From positions 1 through 64,000 of the forward strand of contig CAWKMC010000024.1 in assembly GCA_963850535.1 (NCBI GenBank): a stretch of 64,000 nt of DNA. Reading direction: 5' to 3'. Of the stretch, positions 46,448-55,362 are shown piece by piece. The DNA is from JAMXLO01 sp963850535 (lineage in GTDB: Bacteria > Pseudomonadota > Alphaproteobacteria > Acetobacterales > Acetobacteraceae). Position 1 is the stretch's first letter; the number at the start of each line of letters is the position of its first letter. The position numbers were made by a program, and so were the translations under genes. The notes below the pieces were generated by a model. That model was not told the DNA's origin. It saw only the letters and a program-made list of their open reading frames with translations, and searched no databases.

Positions 46448-47335
46448 CTAACCAGCTAACCATTCCGCGCGATCAACTTCCGCTGCGTGGGCCATGCCAG
46501 CGAAGTAGGCATGCACCGCATGTTTCATCGCTTCGGCGACGCGCGCGCGATGCTGTGGTCGGCGTAGTTGTGCTTCGTCAGCCGGGTTGGACATGAAGCC
46601 CATTTCTACCAGAACGCTGGGAATGTCGGCAGCTTTCAGCACAACGAAGCCGGCATGCCGCGCCGGATTTGGCAGCATAGGCAGGTCCTGATCGAGATTG
46701 CCCACCATGTCGCGGGCGAGCCGGCCAGAGCCGATCCGGGTCTCGCGTCGGACGAGGCTCGCCAAAATGCGGGCGATCTCTGGTGATGCGTCCAAGCCAA
46801 CTCCGGCGAAGCGGTCCGCGCTGTTCTCGCGACGTGCCAATGCTGCCGTCTGTGCATCCGAGGCCGTGTCGGCGAGCGTATAGACACTGGCGCCGCGTAC
46901 CGAATGGTCTGACAGCGCATCCGCGTGCATCGATACGAACAAGGACGCGCCGTGCGCCTGGGCCTTGGCGACGCGCTCGTCCAGCGGAATGAACACATCC
47001 CGCGACCTGGTCAGGGCGACGCGATAGCGTCCTTCGGCCTCGAGCTGCCGCTTCAGCTCAAAGGCGGCCGAGAGCGCGACCTGCTTCTCGTAAGTGCCCG
47101 AGATCCCGATCGCGCCAGGGTCCTTCCCGCCATGGCCAGGGTCCAGCATCACAAGTGGCAGCGGTGGGCGCGGACCCTCCCGGGAGGTGGGCGATGGAAG
47201 CGCCCGCGTGGATGCCACGGTGGCAGCCAGCGCGCGACCGATCGAGATGGGCAACAGAAAGGTGCCGACAATGCCGGTCCCCGATGCCAGCCGGCCCAGC
47301 AGCAGGCGGCGCGTGACTAGTGGACAATCGCCCAT
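46448..47335 (-). CDS. amiC: N-acetylmuramoyl-L-alanine amidase (Amidase_3)
   Basis: Zinc amidase that cuts peptidoglycan stem peptides during cell separation, 295 residues. Twin-arginine-like leader LVTRRLLLGRLASGTGIVGT; catalytic domain LPLVMLDPGHGGKDPGAIGI (zinc His and Glu neighbourhood), TRSRDVFIPLDERVAKAQAH, ASLFVSMHADALSDHSVRGA (zinc His) and SVLVEMGFMSNPADE (catalytic Glu). Start ATG 47335. First gene of the amiC-mrcA-prfB unit, divergent from rne, an arrangement conserved in many Alphaproteobacteria. No AMIN domain is seen. Confidence 0.88.
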   Translation of the reverse strand: MGDCPLVTRRLLLGRLASGTGIVGTFLLPISIGRALAATVASTRALPSPTSREGPRPPLPLVMLDPGHGGKDPGAIGISGTYEKQVALSAAFELKRQLEAEGRYRVALTRSRDVFIPLDERVAKAQAHGASLFVSMHADALSDHSVRGASVYTLADTASDAQTAALARRENSADRFAGVGLDASPEIARILASLVRRETRIGSGRLARDMVGNLDQDLPMLPNPARHAGFVVLKAADIPSVLVEMGFMSNPADEAQLRRPQHRARVAEAMKHAVHAYFAGMAHAAEVDRAEWLAG

Positions 47336-47937
47336 GGAGCGTTCTTAACACAGAATGTGCAGACCTGCACGTTCGGCGTTGATTACGGCGCCTTTCATGC
47401 CGACAGTTTGTGATCGTAACCACGACTTGCGGCCGGCGCCGGTTTGCTTCATGGTCGTCGCCGCTCCGGTGACATTTCTGAGGGTAGGCGGGAAACCATC
47501 TGCTGCCCGAAGGGTCAGGACCGGTAGAGGCGACGGCCCACGATCCGACCGGGTGAGGGGATCCGGTGGGGCAAGGTCCGGGGAGGGCGTCCTCTGCCGC
47601 TGCGATGTCACCGCCCGCGCCGCGCTTGCAGCGCGCCGGGGTCGGCTGCCGCGACCGGGTTCCAGGCAGTCCTCTTCACCCGGGCCCGGTCCGGGTCGCC
47701 AAGGACGGACCAACGTCGGACGCATGATCCATTTCGACCAGACACTATCCAATTCGGCAGTCATCCCCATGTTCCAACACGGGATGACACGCTGCCGCAG
47801 TGCTCGGCCGGACGATGCTCCGATCCTTGAGCGGACGGACCAGCCCAATTCCACACGCCTATTCCGCCGCCCGCCGGTACGCGTTCCTCTGGGATGCGCA
47901 CTGCGCCGCCGAGCGGCTGTTCGGAGTTCAGTTCTAT
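47336..47937. other. divergent control region and long rne leader
   Basis: 602 bases without a convincing gene. It must hold the promoters of amiC (left) and rne (right). Close to the amiC start is a small perfect dyad GTGCAG-AC-CTGCAC (47357-47370). The rne-proximal part is GC-rich with many self-complementary stretches, e.g. around CCCGGGCCCGGTCCGGGTC (about 47677-47697), fitting a long structured 5' leader such as the autoregulatory rne leader known in enterobacteria. The frames open here are compositionally unlike the neighbouring proteins. Confidence 0.5.
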
Positions 47938-50844
47938 ATGACGAAGCGTATGTTGATCGACGCATCGCACGCGGAGGAAACCCGCGTGGTGGTGCTGGAT
48001 GGTAATCGGCTCGAGGATTTCGATGTCGAGACATCGACCAAGCGCCACCTCAAAGGGAACATCTATCTCGCCAAAGTCGTTCGGGTAGAACCCAGTCTGC
48101 AGGCCGCCTTCGTCGAATACGGCGGCAATCGACACGGTTTCCTGGCGTTCAGCGAAATACACCCGGACTACTACCAGATCCCGGTTGCCGACCGGCAGCG
48201 CCTTCTGCAGTTGCAGGCAGAGGAGGCGCGGCGCGAGGAGGAAGAGGAAGATAGGGCGGCTGAGGCGGCCGCGAATGCAGCAACTGAGGCTCCGTCACCA
48301 TCCGCCGCGGATGAGGCCTCGGAAGATTCAGCTGAACGAGCTGGAGCTGAAGAGCCGGAGCCGGCTACTGGCATGGAACCTGCTGGTTGGGCGGTCACCG
48401 CGCAGCCTGCCGATACGCCCACCGAGGTCGTCACAGCGACGCTGGAGGAAGAGCCAGAACCAGTCAAAGAAGATCAGCCTCGGTTGGTGGAAGAAGATCT
48501 GCCGCCCGTCGTGTATGAGCCAGGGAATGTCGAGCCAGGGAATGTCGAGCCAGGCAATGTCGAGCCAGGCAATGTCGAGACCGCTGCGGCACCTGCCGAG
48601 GACGGAGAGGCTGCGGCTGAAGCGCCGTCTGGCTCCGATTTCGGGCAGGAACCCGCTCCAGTGGTCGAGGAACCAGCCGATGAGGTGGTCGCCGGGGATG
48701 ACATCGCTCCGGAACAGCCGCCGCCAGAGACAGTAGGCGGCGAGGGCGATACGACCGAGGAATCACGCGAACGCCGCGGGGCTTATCGCTTCCTGCGTAG
48801 CTACAAGATCCAGGAAGTGATCAAGCGCCGGCAGATCCTGCTGGTGCAGGTGGTGAAGGAAGAGCGTGGCACGAAGGGTGCGGCGCTGACCACCTATCTG
48901 TCACTGGCCGGCCGCTTCGGCGTGCTGATGCCCAACTCTCCGCGTGGCGGCGGCATTTCACGCAAGATCACCTCGGCCACCGATCGTCGCCGTCTGCGTG
49001 AGATCATGGCCGAATTGGACATTCCCGCAGGAATGGGCCTGATCGTGCGGACCGCAGGCGCCAACCGGCCCAAGGCAGAGATCAAGCGCGACTGCGAATA
49101 TTTGCTGCGGCTGTGGGACGACATACGCGACAACACAATGAACTCGGTGGCGCCGGCGCTGATTTACGAAGAAGCCAGCCTGATCAAGCGCGCTATCCGC
49201 GATGTCTATTCGCGGGACATCGACGAGATCGTTGTGGATGGCGAGCCTGGCTGGCGAGCAGCGCACGAATTCATGCGCATGCTGATGCCGAGCCACGCGA
49301 AGAAGGTGCAACTCTGGAAGAACGGCGGGATGCCGTTATTCGCGAAGCACCAGGTAGATGCACAGCTCGACGCGATGCTGATGCCGACAGCGCAGCTTCG
49401 TTCTGGCGGATATCTCGTCATCAACCAGACCGAGGCGCTGGTGGCGATCGACGTCAACTCCGGGCGCTCGACGCGCGAGCGCGGCATCGAGGAGACGGCG
49501 CTGCGAACAAACCTGGAGGCTGCGGACGAACTGGCGCGGCAGTTGCGGCTACGCGACCTAGCCGGGCTGATCGTCATCGACTTCATCGATATGGAGACGC
49601 GCAAGCACAACGCGATGGTCGAGAAGCGCCTGAAGGAGGCGCTGAAGAACGACCGCGCGCGCATCCAAATAGGCCATATCAGCCACTTCGGGCTCATGGA
49701 GATGAGCCGGCAGCGCCTGCGTCCGTCGCTCGCGGAGACCAGCTTCATCACCTGCTCGCATTGCGGCGGCACCGGCCACGTGCGCTCGACCGAGAGCGCG
49801 GCGATCCACGTGCTCCGCGGGGTCGAGGAGGAAGGCGCCAAACGGCGCGCCGCCGAGATCGTGGTGTATGTGGCGCCGCAGGTGGCACTCTACATTCTGA
49901 ACCACAAGCGCGAGCGACTGGCTGGGATCGAGCAGCGCTACGGGATGCACGTGCTGTGTGTCGGCGACGACATTCAGATGAATTCACAGTTTCGCATCGA
50001 GCGGCTGCGCGCGCAGGTCGCATCTGAGGTGCCTGCAGCAATCACCCAGGACGCCGGGCCGCCTTCGGCCGAGGCGGAATCCGAGGAAGAGATCGAGGCC
50101 GGGGAAGAAGACGAGGAGGAGACCGAGACTCAGACCGGTGACAGGCTGCCGGGCGAGTCGGCGGAGGACGCGGAGCGCCGCCACCGCCGTCGGCGTCGCC
50201 GTCGCAGAGGTGGCGGCCGCCGGGAGGAGGCACCGGCGATGCCGGCCAGCGGAGAAGAGGCGCCCGAAGCTGAACCTGCGGCCGAGACGCGTGTGGAAGG
50301 CGTGCCTGAACATGCGGAGGACGGCGAGGATGAGCATCGCAATCGCCGTCGTGGTCGCCGCGGCGGACGACGCCGGCGGCACGAGGGCAATGGCGAGATG
50401 CCGGCGCATGCTGAGCCGGGTGCCGAGCAACCGGAGTTGCCGCCGGTTTACTCCGGACCTACCCCTGCCAACCCATTTGGCGGCCCAGCCTTCGACATCT
50501 TCGACGTTCTTGAGCCGGCCGAACAGGCTGCCCCGACCCTGGTGGAGGCTGCACCGGTTGTTCCCGATCCAGCGACTGCTGCCGCGTCGCCGATCATTCT
50601 GGATGAGCCGGAACCCGCGCAGGCTCAAGCCATGAGTGGTGAGGCAGAAGCGCTGAAATCACCAGATCTGGAAGAGCAGGGAACGAGCCCTGAACCGATT
50701 GAGGCACCCGAGCCCGATCGACTGCCAGAGCCGGAGCCCGTGCCAGCAAATGATGTCGCGCCAGAGCCGCTGGTGAAACCGATCATCGTCGGCGGCGACC
50801 AAGAGGCAGTGGTAGAGAAGAAGCGAGGTTGGTGGCGCCGCTGA
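47938..50844 (+). CDS. rne: ribonuclease E/G
   Basis: Endoribonuclease and degradosome scaffold, 968 residues. S1 domain begins KRMLIDASHAEETRVVVLDG, NIYLAKVVRVEPSLQAAFVE, and is interrupted by an acidic insert of roughly 200 residues (EEARREEEEEDRAAEAAANA..., with four EPGNV repeats) before it resumes at RSYKIQEVIKRRQILLVQVV. Catalytic core: metal Asp residues in LVAIDVNSGRSTRERG and AGLIVIDFIDMETRKHNAMV; zinc-link cysteines in FITCSHCGGTGHVRS. The C-terminal half is disordered, with RRHRRRRRRRRGGG and RRRGRRGGRRRRHEG RNA-binding stretches. Start ATG 47938 (MTKRMLIDA); the longer open frame upstream is not protein-like. Confidence 0.95.
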   Translation: MTKRMLIDASHAEETRVVVLDGNRLEDFDVETSTKRHLKGNIYLAKVVRVEPSLQAAFVEYGGNRHGFLAFSEIHPDYYQIPVADRQRLLQLQAEEARREEEEEDRAAEAAANAATEAPSPSAADEASEDSAERAGAEEPEPATGMEPAGWAVTAQPADTPTEVVTATLEEEPEPVKEDQPRLVEEDLPPVVYEPGNVEPGNVEPGNVEPGNVETAAAPAEDGEAAAEAPSGSDFGQEPAPVVEEPADEVVAGDDIAPEQPPPETVGGEGDTTEESRERRGAYRFLRSYKIQEVIKRRQILLVQVVKEERGTKGAALTTYLSLAGRFGVLMPNSPRGGGISRKITSATDRRRLREIMAELDIPAGMGLIVRTAGANRPKAEIKRDCEYLLRLWDDIRDNTMNSVAPALIYEEASLIKRAIRDVYSRDIDEIVVDGEPGWRAAHEFMRMLMPSHAKKVQLWKNGGMPLFAKHQVDAQLDAMLMPTAQLRSGGYLVINQTEALVAIDVNSGRSTRERGIEETALRTNLEAADELARQLRLRDLAGLIVIDFIDMETRKHNAMVEKRLKEALKNDRARIQIGHISHFGLMEMSRQRLRPSLAETSFITCSHCGGTGHVRSTESAAIHVLRGVEEEGAKRRAAEIVVYVAPQVALYILNHKRERLAGIEQRYGMHVLCVGDDIQMNSQFRIERLRAQVASEVPAAITQDAGPPSAEAESEEEIEAGEEDEEETETQTGDRLPGESAEDAERRHRRRRRRRRGGGRREEAPAMPASGEEAPEAEPAAETRVEGVPEHAEDGEDEHRNRRRGRRGGRRRRHEGNGEMPAHAEPGAEQPELPPVYSGPTPANPFGGPAFDIFDVLEPAEQAAPTLVEAAPVVPDPATAAASPIILDEPEPAQAQAMSGEAEALKSPDLEEQGTSPEPIEAPEPDRLPEPEPVPANDVAPEPLVKPIIVGGDQEAVVEKKRGWWRR
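48517..48576 (+). repeat. four 15-bp in-frame repeats inside the RNase E acidic insert
   Basis: Units GAGCCAGGGAATGTC (48517-48531, 48532-48546) and GAGCCAGGCAATGTC (48547-48561, 48562-48576), each coding EPGNV. Copies 1-2 share GGG and copies 3-4 share GGC, so the array probably grew by pairwise duplication. It lies in the disordered part of the protein and could vary in number between strains. Confidence 0.85.
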
Positions 50845-50855
50845 AGAGTGACGCC

Positions 50856-52493
50856 CTAAGGCGACACAGCAAATGTGCCATCGCGCCTCGGATCGGATGC
50901 ACCCTGCCAGCCTCCTGGTCGGCTAACCACGAAGGCCATGCCGCTTGGCAAGGGCGCAATCCGCACACGGTGCCCCATCGCAGCAAGGGGGCTGCTAAGC
51001 TGGGCGATAGCCCTCCCAGGTTCGAGCTCAACCTCGCCCGAAGTATCCGCATAGGGCGCTCGCGCAGTCGATACGTGGCCATCATCCAATGCCTGTGCGG
51101 GGCGCTCACCAGCCGTCAGCGCAATAACGGCCTGCGAGACATAATCCACGATCTCGCCGGCGCCCGCAGATCCGCCGATCAGCACCACCGAGCCATGCGC
51201 ATCCAGCGCGATCACCGGCGCCATGGCGGTCTCCGGTCGTTTTCCGCCCGCTGGAGTATTCGCGGAGCAATCTCCAGTCGGCGAGCGCGAAAAGTTGGTC
51301 ATCGCGTCATTCAGAAAAATCCCGCCAACGGTGAGCCACGAGCCGAAGTTGACGTTGATGGTCGTCGTCATCGCCAGCGCATCGCCCCATCGATCGACCA
51401 CAGAGACCTGGCTGGTCGAAGGTTCCGGCGGTTGATCGCTTGCTCGGCATTTTTCGCCACGCGGATCGGCCATGACGGCGTTGTCCTTGATGCGTGTGGC
51501 TTGCGCCATCAGGTGGGCTGGCGTCAGTAGTCTGCGTACCGACACCGAGGCTTTGTCCGGGTCCCCGACCGTATCCATGCGATCGGCCTCGGCCATCCGG
51601 CCGGCTTCGATGAACCGATGCACAAAGCGCAAATCCAAAAAGGACGGCGCAATTGCTCGCGTGCGCTCAAGGACGCCGAGGGTCTCCAGCACGGCGACGC
51701 CGCCGTACGATGGCGGTGGGAATGAGCACAGAGTGGCGCGCCGCAACGCCAGGCAGAGCGGCTCTCGCTCCACCGCTTTGTAGCCCGCCAGATCGCCCAC
51801 TGTCATACGGCCGCCAGGCTGGACTGCGGCGACCAACTGCTCGGCGAGACCGCCGTAGATTGCATCGACACCGTGCGCCGCGACAGCACGCAGCGTCTCC
51901 GCCAGCGCCGGATTGCGAACCCGCACGCCTTGCGCTGCCGGCTTGCCCGCACTGTCCGTCAGCCATTCAGGAGGCTTCATTCCGGCCCTTACCGCGGCAG
52001 CGAGGCTCCGCGCCAGATACGGCGAGACGGCGAAGCCTCCATCGGTAAGCGCAATTGCGCGTGCCAACAGCACGCGCCATGGAAGACGGCCGTAGCGGCG
52101 GTGCATGACCTCCAGCATCCGCAACGTGCCGGGAACCCCCACCGCCGAGCCGGTATGCGCAAAACCTGCCGCGTCGGCGGACTCCTTGTCATAGGCCAAA
52201 GGCGATTTTGCCAGACCGTCGAATGCCATCATGCCGCGCGTGCGCGCATCGCGATAGAGTGCGATGGCACCTCCGCCGATGCCCGAGGACTGTGGCTCGA
52301 CGACACACAGCACCATTTGGATGGCGACTGCCGCATCCGCAGCCGAGCCGCCCATCGCCAGGATTTCCATGCCGGCATCTGTCGCTGCGGCATTGGCCGT
52401 GGCGACGGCATAGTGCGCACTGCACTGAGTTGCCGCGGCGGCCTCCAGCCACACAACGAGCAGCGCTGCCATAAGCCGGCTGGCCAGCGTCAT
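50856..52493 (-). CDS. ggt: gamma-glutamyltransferase
   Basis: Ntn-hydrolase that cleaves glutathione and other gamma-glutamyl compounds, exported, 545 residues. Signal peptide MTLASRLMAALLVVWLEAAA; N-terminal AHYAVATANAAATDAGMEIL, VLCVVEPQSSGIGGGAIALY. The autoprocessing site is STSQVSVVDRWGDALAMTTT, with the catalytic Thr before SQ where TTH is usual, so the motif is atypical. The glycine loop reads IGGSAGAGEIVDY rather than GSPGG. Convergent with rne. Confidence 0.85.
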   Translation of the reverse strand: MTLASRLMAALLVVWLEAAAATQCSAHYAVATANAAATDAGMEILAMGGSAADAAVAIQMVLCVVEPQSSGIGGGAIALYRDARTRGMMAFDGLAKSPLAYDKESADAAGFAHTGSAVGVPGTLRMLEVMHRRYGRLPWRVLLARAIALTDGGFAVSPYLARSLAAAVRAGMKPPEWLTDSAGKPAAQGVRVRNPALAETLRAVAAHGVDAIYGGLAEQLVAAVQPGGRMTVGDLAGYKAVEREPLCLALRRATLCSFPPPSYGGVAVLETLGVLERTRAIAPSFLDLRFVHRFIEAGRMAEADRMDTVGDPDKASVSVRRLLTPAHLMAQATRIKDNAVMADPRGEKCRASDQPPEPSTSQVSVVDRWGDALAMTTTINVNFGSWLTVGGIFLNDAMTNFSRSPTGDCSANTPAGGKRPETAMAPVIALDAHGSVVLIGGSAGAGEIVDYVSQAVIALTAGERPAQALDDGHVSTARAPYADTSGEVELEPGRAIAQLSSPLAAMGHRVRIAPLPSGMAFVVSRPGGWQGASDPRRDGTFAVSP

Positions 52494-52653
52494 TTAGCGA
52501 CGTCCGTCACCTGCATGCGCCACGGGCGATCCCTCGCAGTCCTGTCGAACAATCTCACCACGCCCAGAGCCGTACGCTGTGTGGAGTTCGAAAGTTATCC
52601 GTAACAGGTGATGGTCGGGTGATACCATTGCCGATGCGGTCGAAGGGTAGCGC

Positions 52654-53376
52654 TCACTCAGCGAGGGGTAGCGCAGTTACACTGTGCCAGACAGTGCCTT
52701 GGGCGGAAGCCGCCGGGGCGACCGGCACTGCAACCAGGCGGTCTTTCTTAAAGCCGGGCAGGAATACCGACACGTCCTGCCCGGACTGCGGTAGCCATCT
52801 GACCCAGTAGAACGCCATGGCGAGAGGCGAGCGCAGTGTTGGCGGCAACGGTGTGCCATGCAGATCGAGATCAATCCGGCGTTCCGGCGGTGCCGATGGA
52901 TAATCGCGCAGCCAGGGCTGACCGAAGGTCGCCGGATCCCAGTGCTGCACAAAGCCTGGATGCCGTTGTTGGAAGTCGGAGAGTGTCTTGGCTTGTACGC
53001 GCTGCGCTTGCATTCCGTCTGCGGCGCGCCGGAACTCATCCCATTGCTGGCGCACGATGCGGCGACCCAGCAGGTAACGACTGTTCACGGCAACATTTTC
53101 AAGCTGACTGCCCTGCCAGGTGCTGACTTCCTCCAGCAGGTAGTGAACGCCGAACAGGAACATTGAAGTGGAATTGAAGGTCGTAGCGACGTCGACAATT
53201 GTGCGATCGCCTGTTGCGGTCACCGTTGTGGTGACAGCCACCTGGCCGGCGTAATCCGTACTGCCCGTGAACCGGCACACCTCAGCGGCCGACGCTGCTC
53301 CGCAGAACTGCGCAGCGACGAAGGCGACTGCCCAACGCCAATCAATCACATCCCTTATCCGCACGGCATCATGCAT
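52654..53376 (-). CDS. exported protein of unknown function
   Basis: About 240 residues. A likely signal peptide VIDWRWAVAFVAAQFCGAAS-AA; mature part AEVCRFTGSTDYAGQVAVTT, TIVDVATTFNSTSMFLFGVH, YLLGRRIVRQQWDEFRRAAD and DLHGTPLPPTLRSPLAMAFY. Beta-rich with a conserved-looking WDPATFGQPWLRDYPSAPPE segment. It resembles uncharacterised exported proteins of Acetobacteraceae, but I cannot place it in a named family with confidence. Start ATG 53376 gives a clean leader; the frame is open to 53427. Confidence 0.6.
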   Translation of the reverse strand: MHDAVRIRDVIDWRWAVAFVAAQFCGAASAAEVCRFTGSTDYAGQVAVTTTVTATGDRTIVDVATTFNSTSMFLFGVHYLLEEVSTWQGSQLENVAVNSRYLLGRRIVRQQWDEFRRAADGMQAQRVQAKTLSDFQQRHPGFVQHWDPATFGQPWLRDYPSAPPERRIDLDLHGTPLPPTLRSPLAMAFYWVRWLPQSGQDVSVFLPGFKKDRLVAVPVAPAASAQGTVWHSVTALPLAE

Positions 53377-53535
53377 CTTATCGGCAGAGGAGTGGTGATC
53401 ATGCAGCAAGGAGAAGCGCCGGGCCACTTGCGCAACCGCCCCTAGGCTGGGAGCTCGATTGCTTCCCGCGAGCCAACGCCTTGACTCACTTCAGTGCATG
53501 TCCCTCCATCCCCCGGGACGACGTGGCGAGGGGAA

Positions 53536-54278
53536 ATGACGCAGAGATCCAAGCAGGTCGGCAGCTTCCGCGAAGCGGTGCAGGACATTCCGGATGGCGC
53601 CACGATTGCATTCGGCGGCTTTGCGATGCCGGGCGTGCCGTTCAACCTGATTAAAGCGCTGCTGGAACATGGTGCCCGGCAGCTCACGTTGGTCGGCAAT
53701 ACCACCGGCGGCGCGCAACAGCCTCGCATGCCCGACATGGGCATGCTGGTGGAGAATGGGCAGGTCAAGAAGGTCATCTGCGCCTTCACCGCCGCGACGC
53801 GTCCCACGGACGTGCTGCCCTTCACAAAGTACGTATCGAGTCGGGTGAAGTCGATGCGGAGCTGGTCCCGCAAGGTACATTGGCCGAACGATTGCGTGCC
53901 GCCGGGGCGGGCATCCCGGCATTCTACACACCGACTGCCGTCGGGACGGAACTCGCCGATGGGCGCGAGACCCGGGTGATCGACGGCCGCGAATACCTGC
54001 TGGAATATGCGCTGCCACTTGACTACGCGTTCCTTCGTGCAACGCGCGCCGATACTTTCGGCAACCTGCAATTCCACCGCTCGCAGCGGAACTTTTGCCC
54101 GGTGATGGCGACCGCGGCACGGGTCACAATCGCCGAGGTGGACGAAGATGTTTTGCCGGCGGGTGCAATCGATCCGGACCAGGTGCATACGCCCGGCATC
54201 TTTGTGCATCGAGTGGTGAAAGTGCCGCCGCCGCCTGAAGGATTATGGCCAACTCGCCGCCAGGAGCGTCGCCGATGA
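53536..54278 (+). CDS. 3-oxoacid CoA-transferase subunit A (frameshifted)
   Basis: First subunit of a family I CoA-transferase (acetoacetate/3-oxoadipate type), about 247 residues. N-terminal DGATIAFGGFAMPGVPFNLI and the GNTTGGAQQPRMPDMGML, FTAATRPTDVLPF region; after a shift near 53832, IESGEVDAELVPQGTLAERL, AGAGIPAFYTPTAVGTELAD and LDYAFLRATRADTFGNLQFH. Adding one C after TA at 53831-53832 gives TKYRIESGEV and joins the halves. GAGGGG precedes ATG 53536. Overlaps subunit B by 4 bases. Confidence 0.9.
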
Positions 54279-54955
54279 GCGGAACCAGCAAGGGACTCAC
54301 GCGCCAGCAGATGGCGGATCGCATCGCGTTCGAGTTCCAGGATGGCTGGATCGTCAACCTGGGTGTCGGCATTCCGACCATGTGCTCGAACACCGATATC
54401 GGCGATCGCGACATCACCTATCATTCAGAGAATGGCGTGATCGGCTACGGGCCTATCGCGTCAACAGGCCAGGAGGATCTGAACCTCGTCAACGCCGGCG
54501 GGCAGAATGTAACGCTGAAGCCGGGTGCGGCCGTGGTGCACCACGCGAACTCGTTCGCGATCATCCGCGGCGGACGGATTGATGTCACGGTGATGGGCGC
54601 CTACGAGGTCGCCTGCAACGGCGACTTCGCCAACTGGAAGATCACCGGACAGAAGGGCGGTGGCATTGGCGGTGCCATGGACCTTGCGGCTTGCGCCAAA
54701 CGCGTCTTCATCATCATGGAGCAGATCACGCGCAGTGGTGCGCCGCGTCTCGTTTCGCAATGTGCGTTGCCGGTGACGGCACGTGGTGTGGTGAAGCTGG
54801 TAGCAACCAACTACGGCTTGTTCGAGCCGATGGGCGACGGGTTCAGCCTGCGCGAGATCGCCCCCGGCATCACCCTCGATGAGGTACACGCGACTGTCGG
54901 CTGCAAACTGACGGTTCCGGATAATCTGGTCCAGGTGCGCGTCGCCAATCAGTAG
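54275..54955 (+). CDS. 3-oxoacid CoA-transferase subunit B
   Basis: Second subunit, 226 residues. GWIVNLGVGIPTMCSNTDIG; catalytic Glu in TYHSENGVIGYGPIAS; GGRIDVTVMGAYEVACNGDF; GGIGGAMDLAACAKRVFIIM; PVTARGVVKLVATNYGLFEP. Start ATG 54275 overlaps the subunit A stop (ATGA), as expected for coupled production of a heteromer. Together they move CoA between a 3-oxoacid and succinyl- or acetyl-CoA. Confidence 0.92.
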   Translation: MSGTSKGLTRQQMADRIAFEFQDGWIVNLGVGIPTMCSNTDIGDRDITYHSENGVIGYGPIASTGQEDLNLVNAGGQNVTLKPGAAVVHHANSFAIIRGGRIDVTVMGAYEVACNGDFANWKITGQKGGGIGGAMDLAACAKRVFIIMEQITRSGAPRLVSQCALPVTARGVVKLVATNYGLFEPMGDGFSLREIAPGITLDEVHATVGCKLTVPDNLVQVRVANQ

Positions 54956-54971
54956 AGAAGTGTGAGCATTC

Positions 54972-55337
54972 ATGCAGGTCCTTGTCCTGGATCATGTCCA
55001 GCTTGCGATGCCTGTCGGGCGTGAGGATGAGGCCAGAGCGTTCTATCAGGAAGCGCTCGGGATCCCCGAAGTCGACAAGCCCCCACACCTCGCCGCTCGT
55101 GGAGGGTGCTGGTTCGAAAGAGGTGCGCTTAAAGTTCATCTGGGCGTAGAGCGAGACTTCGTGGCGGCGCGCAAGGCTCATCCTGCCTTCGTCGTTGATG
55201 GCCTGTGCGAACTGGTGGCCCGCCTGGACCGTGCAGGGTATCGCGTATCGGAGGACCAGCCGCTCGAGGGCTACGATCGGATCTACGTTGACGACCCTTT
55301 CGGCAACCGGATCGAGTTGATGGAGCCTACGCGGTAA
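54972..55337 (+). CDS. VOC-family (glyoxalase fold) protein
   Basis: 121-residue single VOC repeat: LDHVQLAMPVGREDEARAFY, RGGCWFERGALKVHLGVERD, FVAARKAHPAFVVDG and IYVDDPFGNRIELMEPTR. Metal ligands His (LDHVQLA) and Glu (RIELMEP) are present. Enzymes of this fold include glyoxalases, dioxygenases and resistance proteins. 16 bases after the CoA-transferase genes, so it may share their transcript. Confidence 0.85.
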   Translation: MQVLVLDHVQLAMPVGREDEARAFYQEALGIPEVDKPPHLAARGGCWFERGALKVHLGVERDFVAARKAHPAFVVDGLCELVARLDRAGYRVSEDQPLEGYDRIYVDDPFGNRIELMEPTR

Positions 55338-55362
55338 ATCCGCTTGGAGGATTGCAACGGCG

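Noticed and set aside
47355..48005. A possible upstream gene in the rne leader
   Set aside because: It overlaps the real rne start in another frame, and its residues (arginine/proline-rich) match random GC-rich sequence.
48517..48576. Direct repeats that could suggest a CRISPR-like array
   Set aside because: The units are adjacent without spacers and in frame inside RNase E, so they are a coding tandem repeat. No CRISPR array was seen anywhere.
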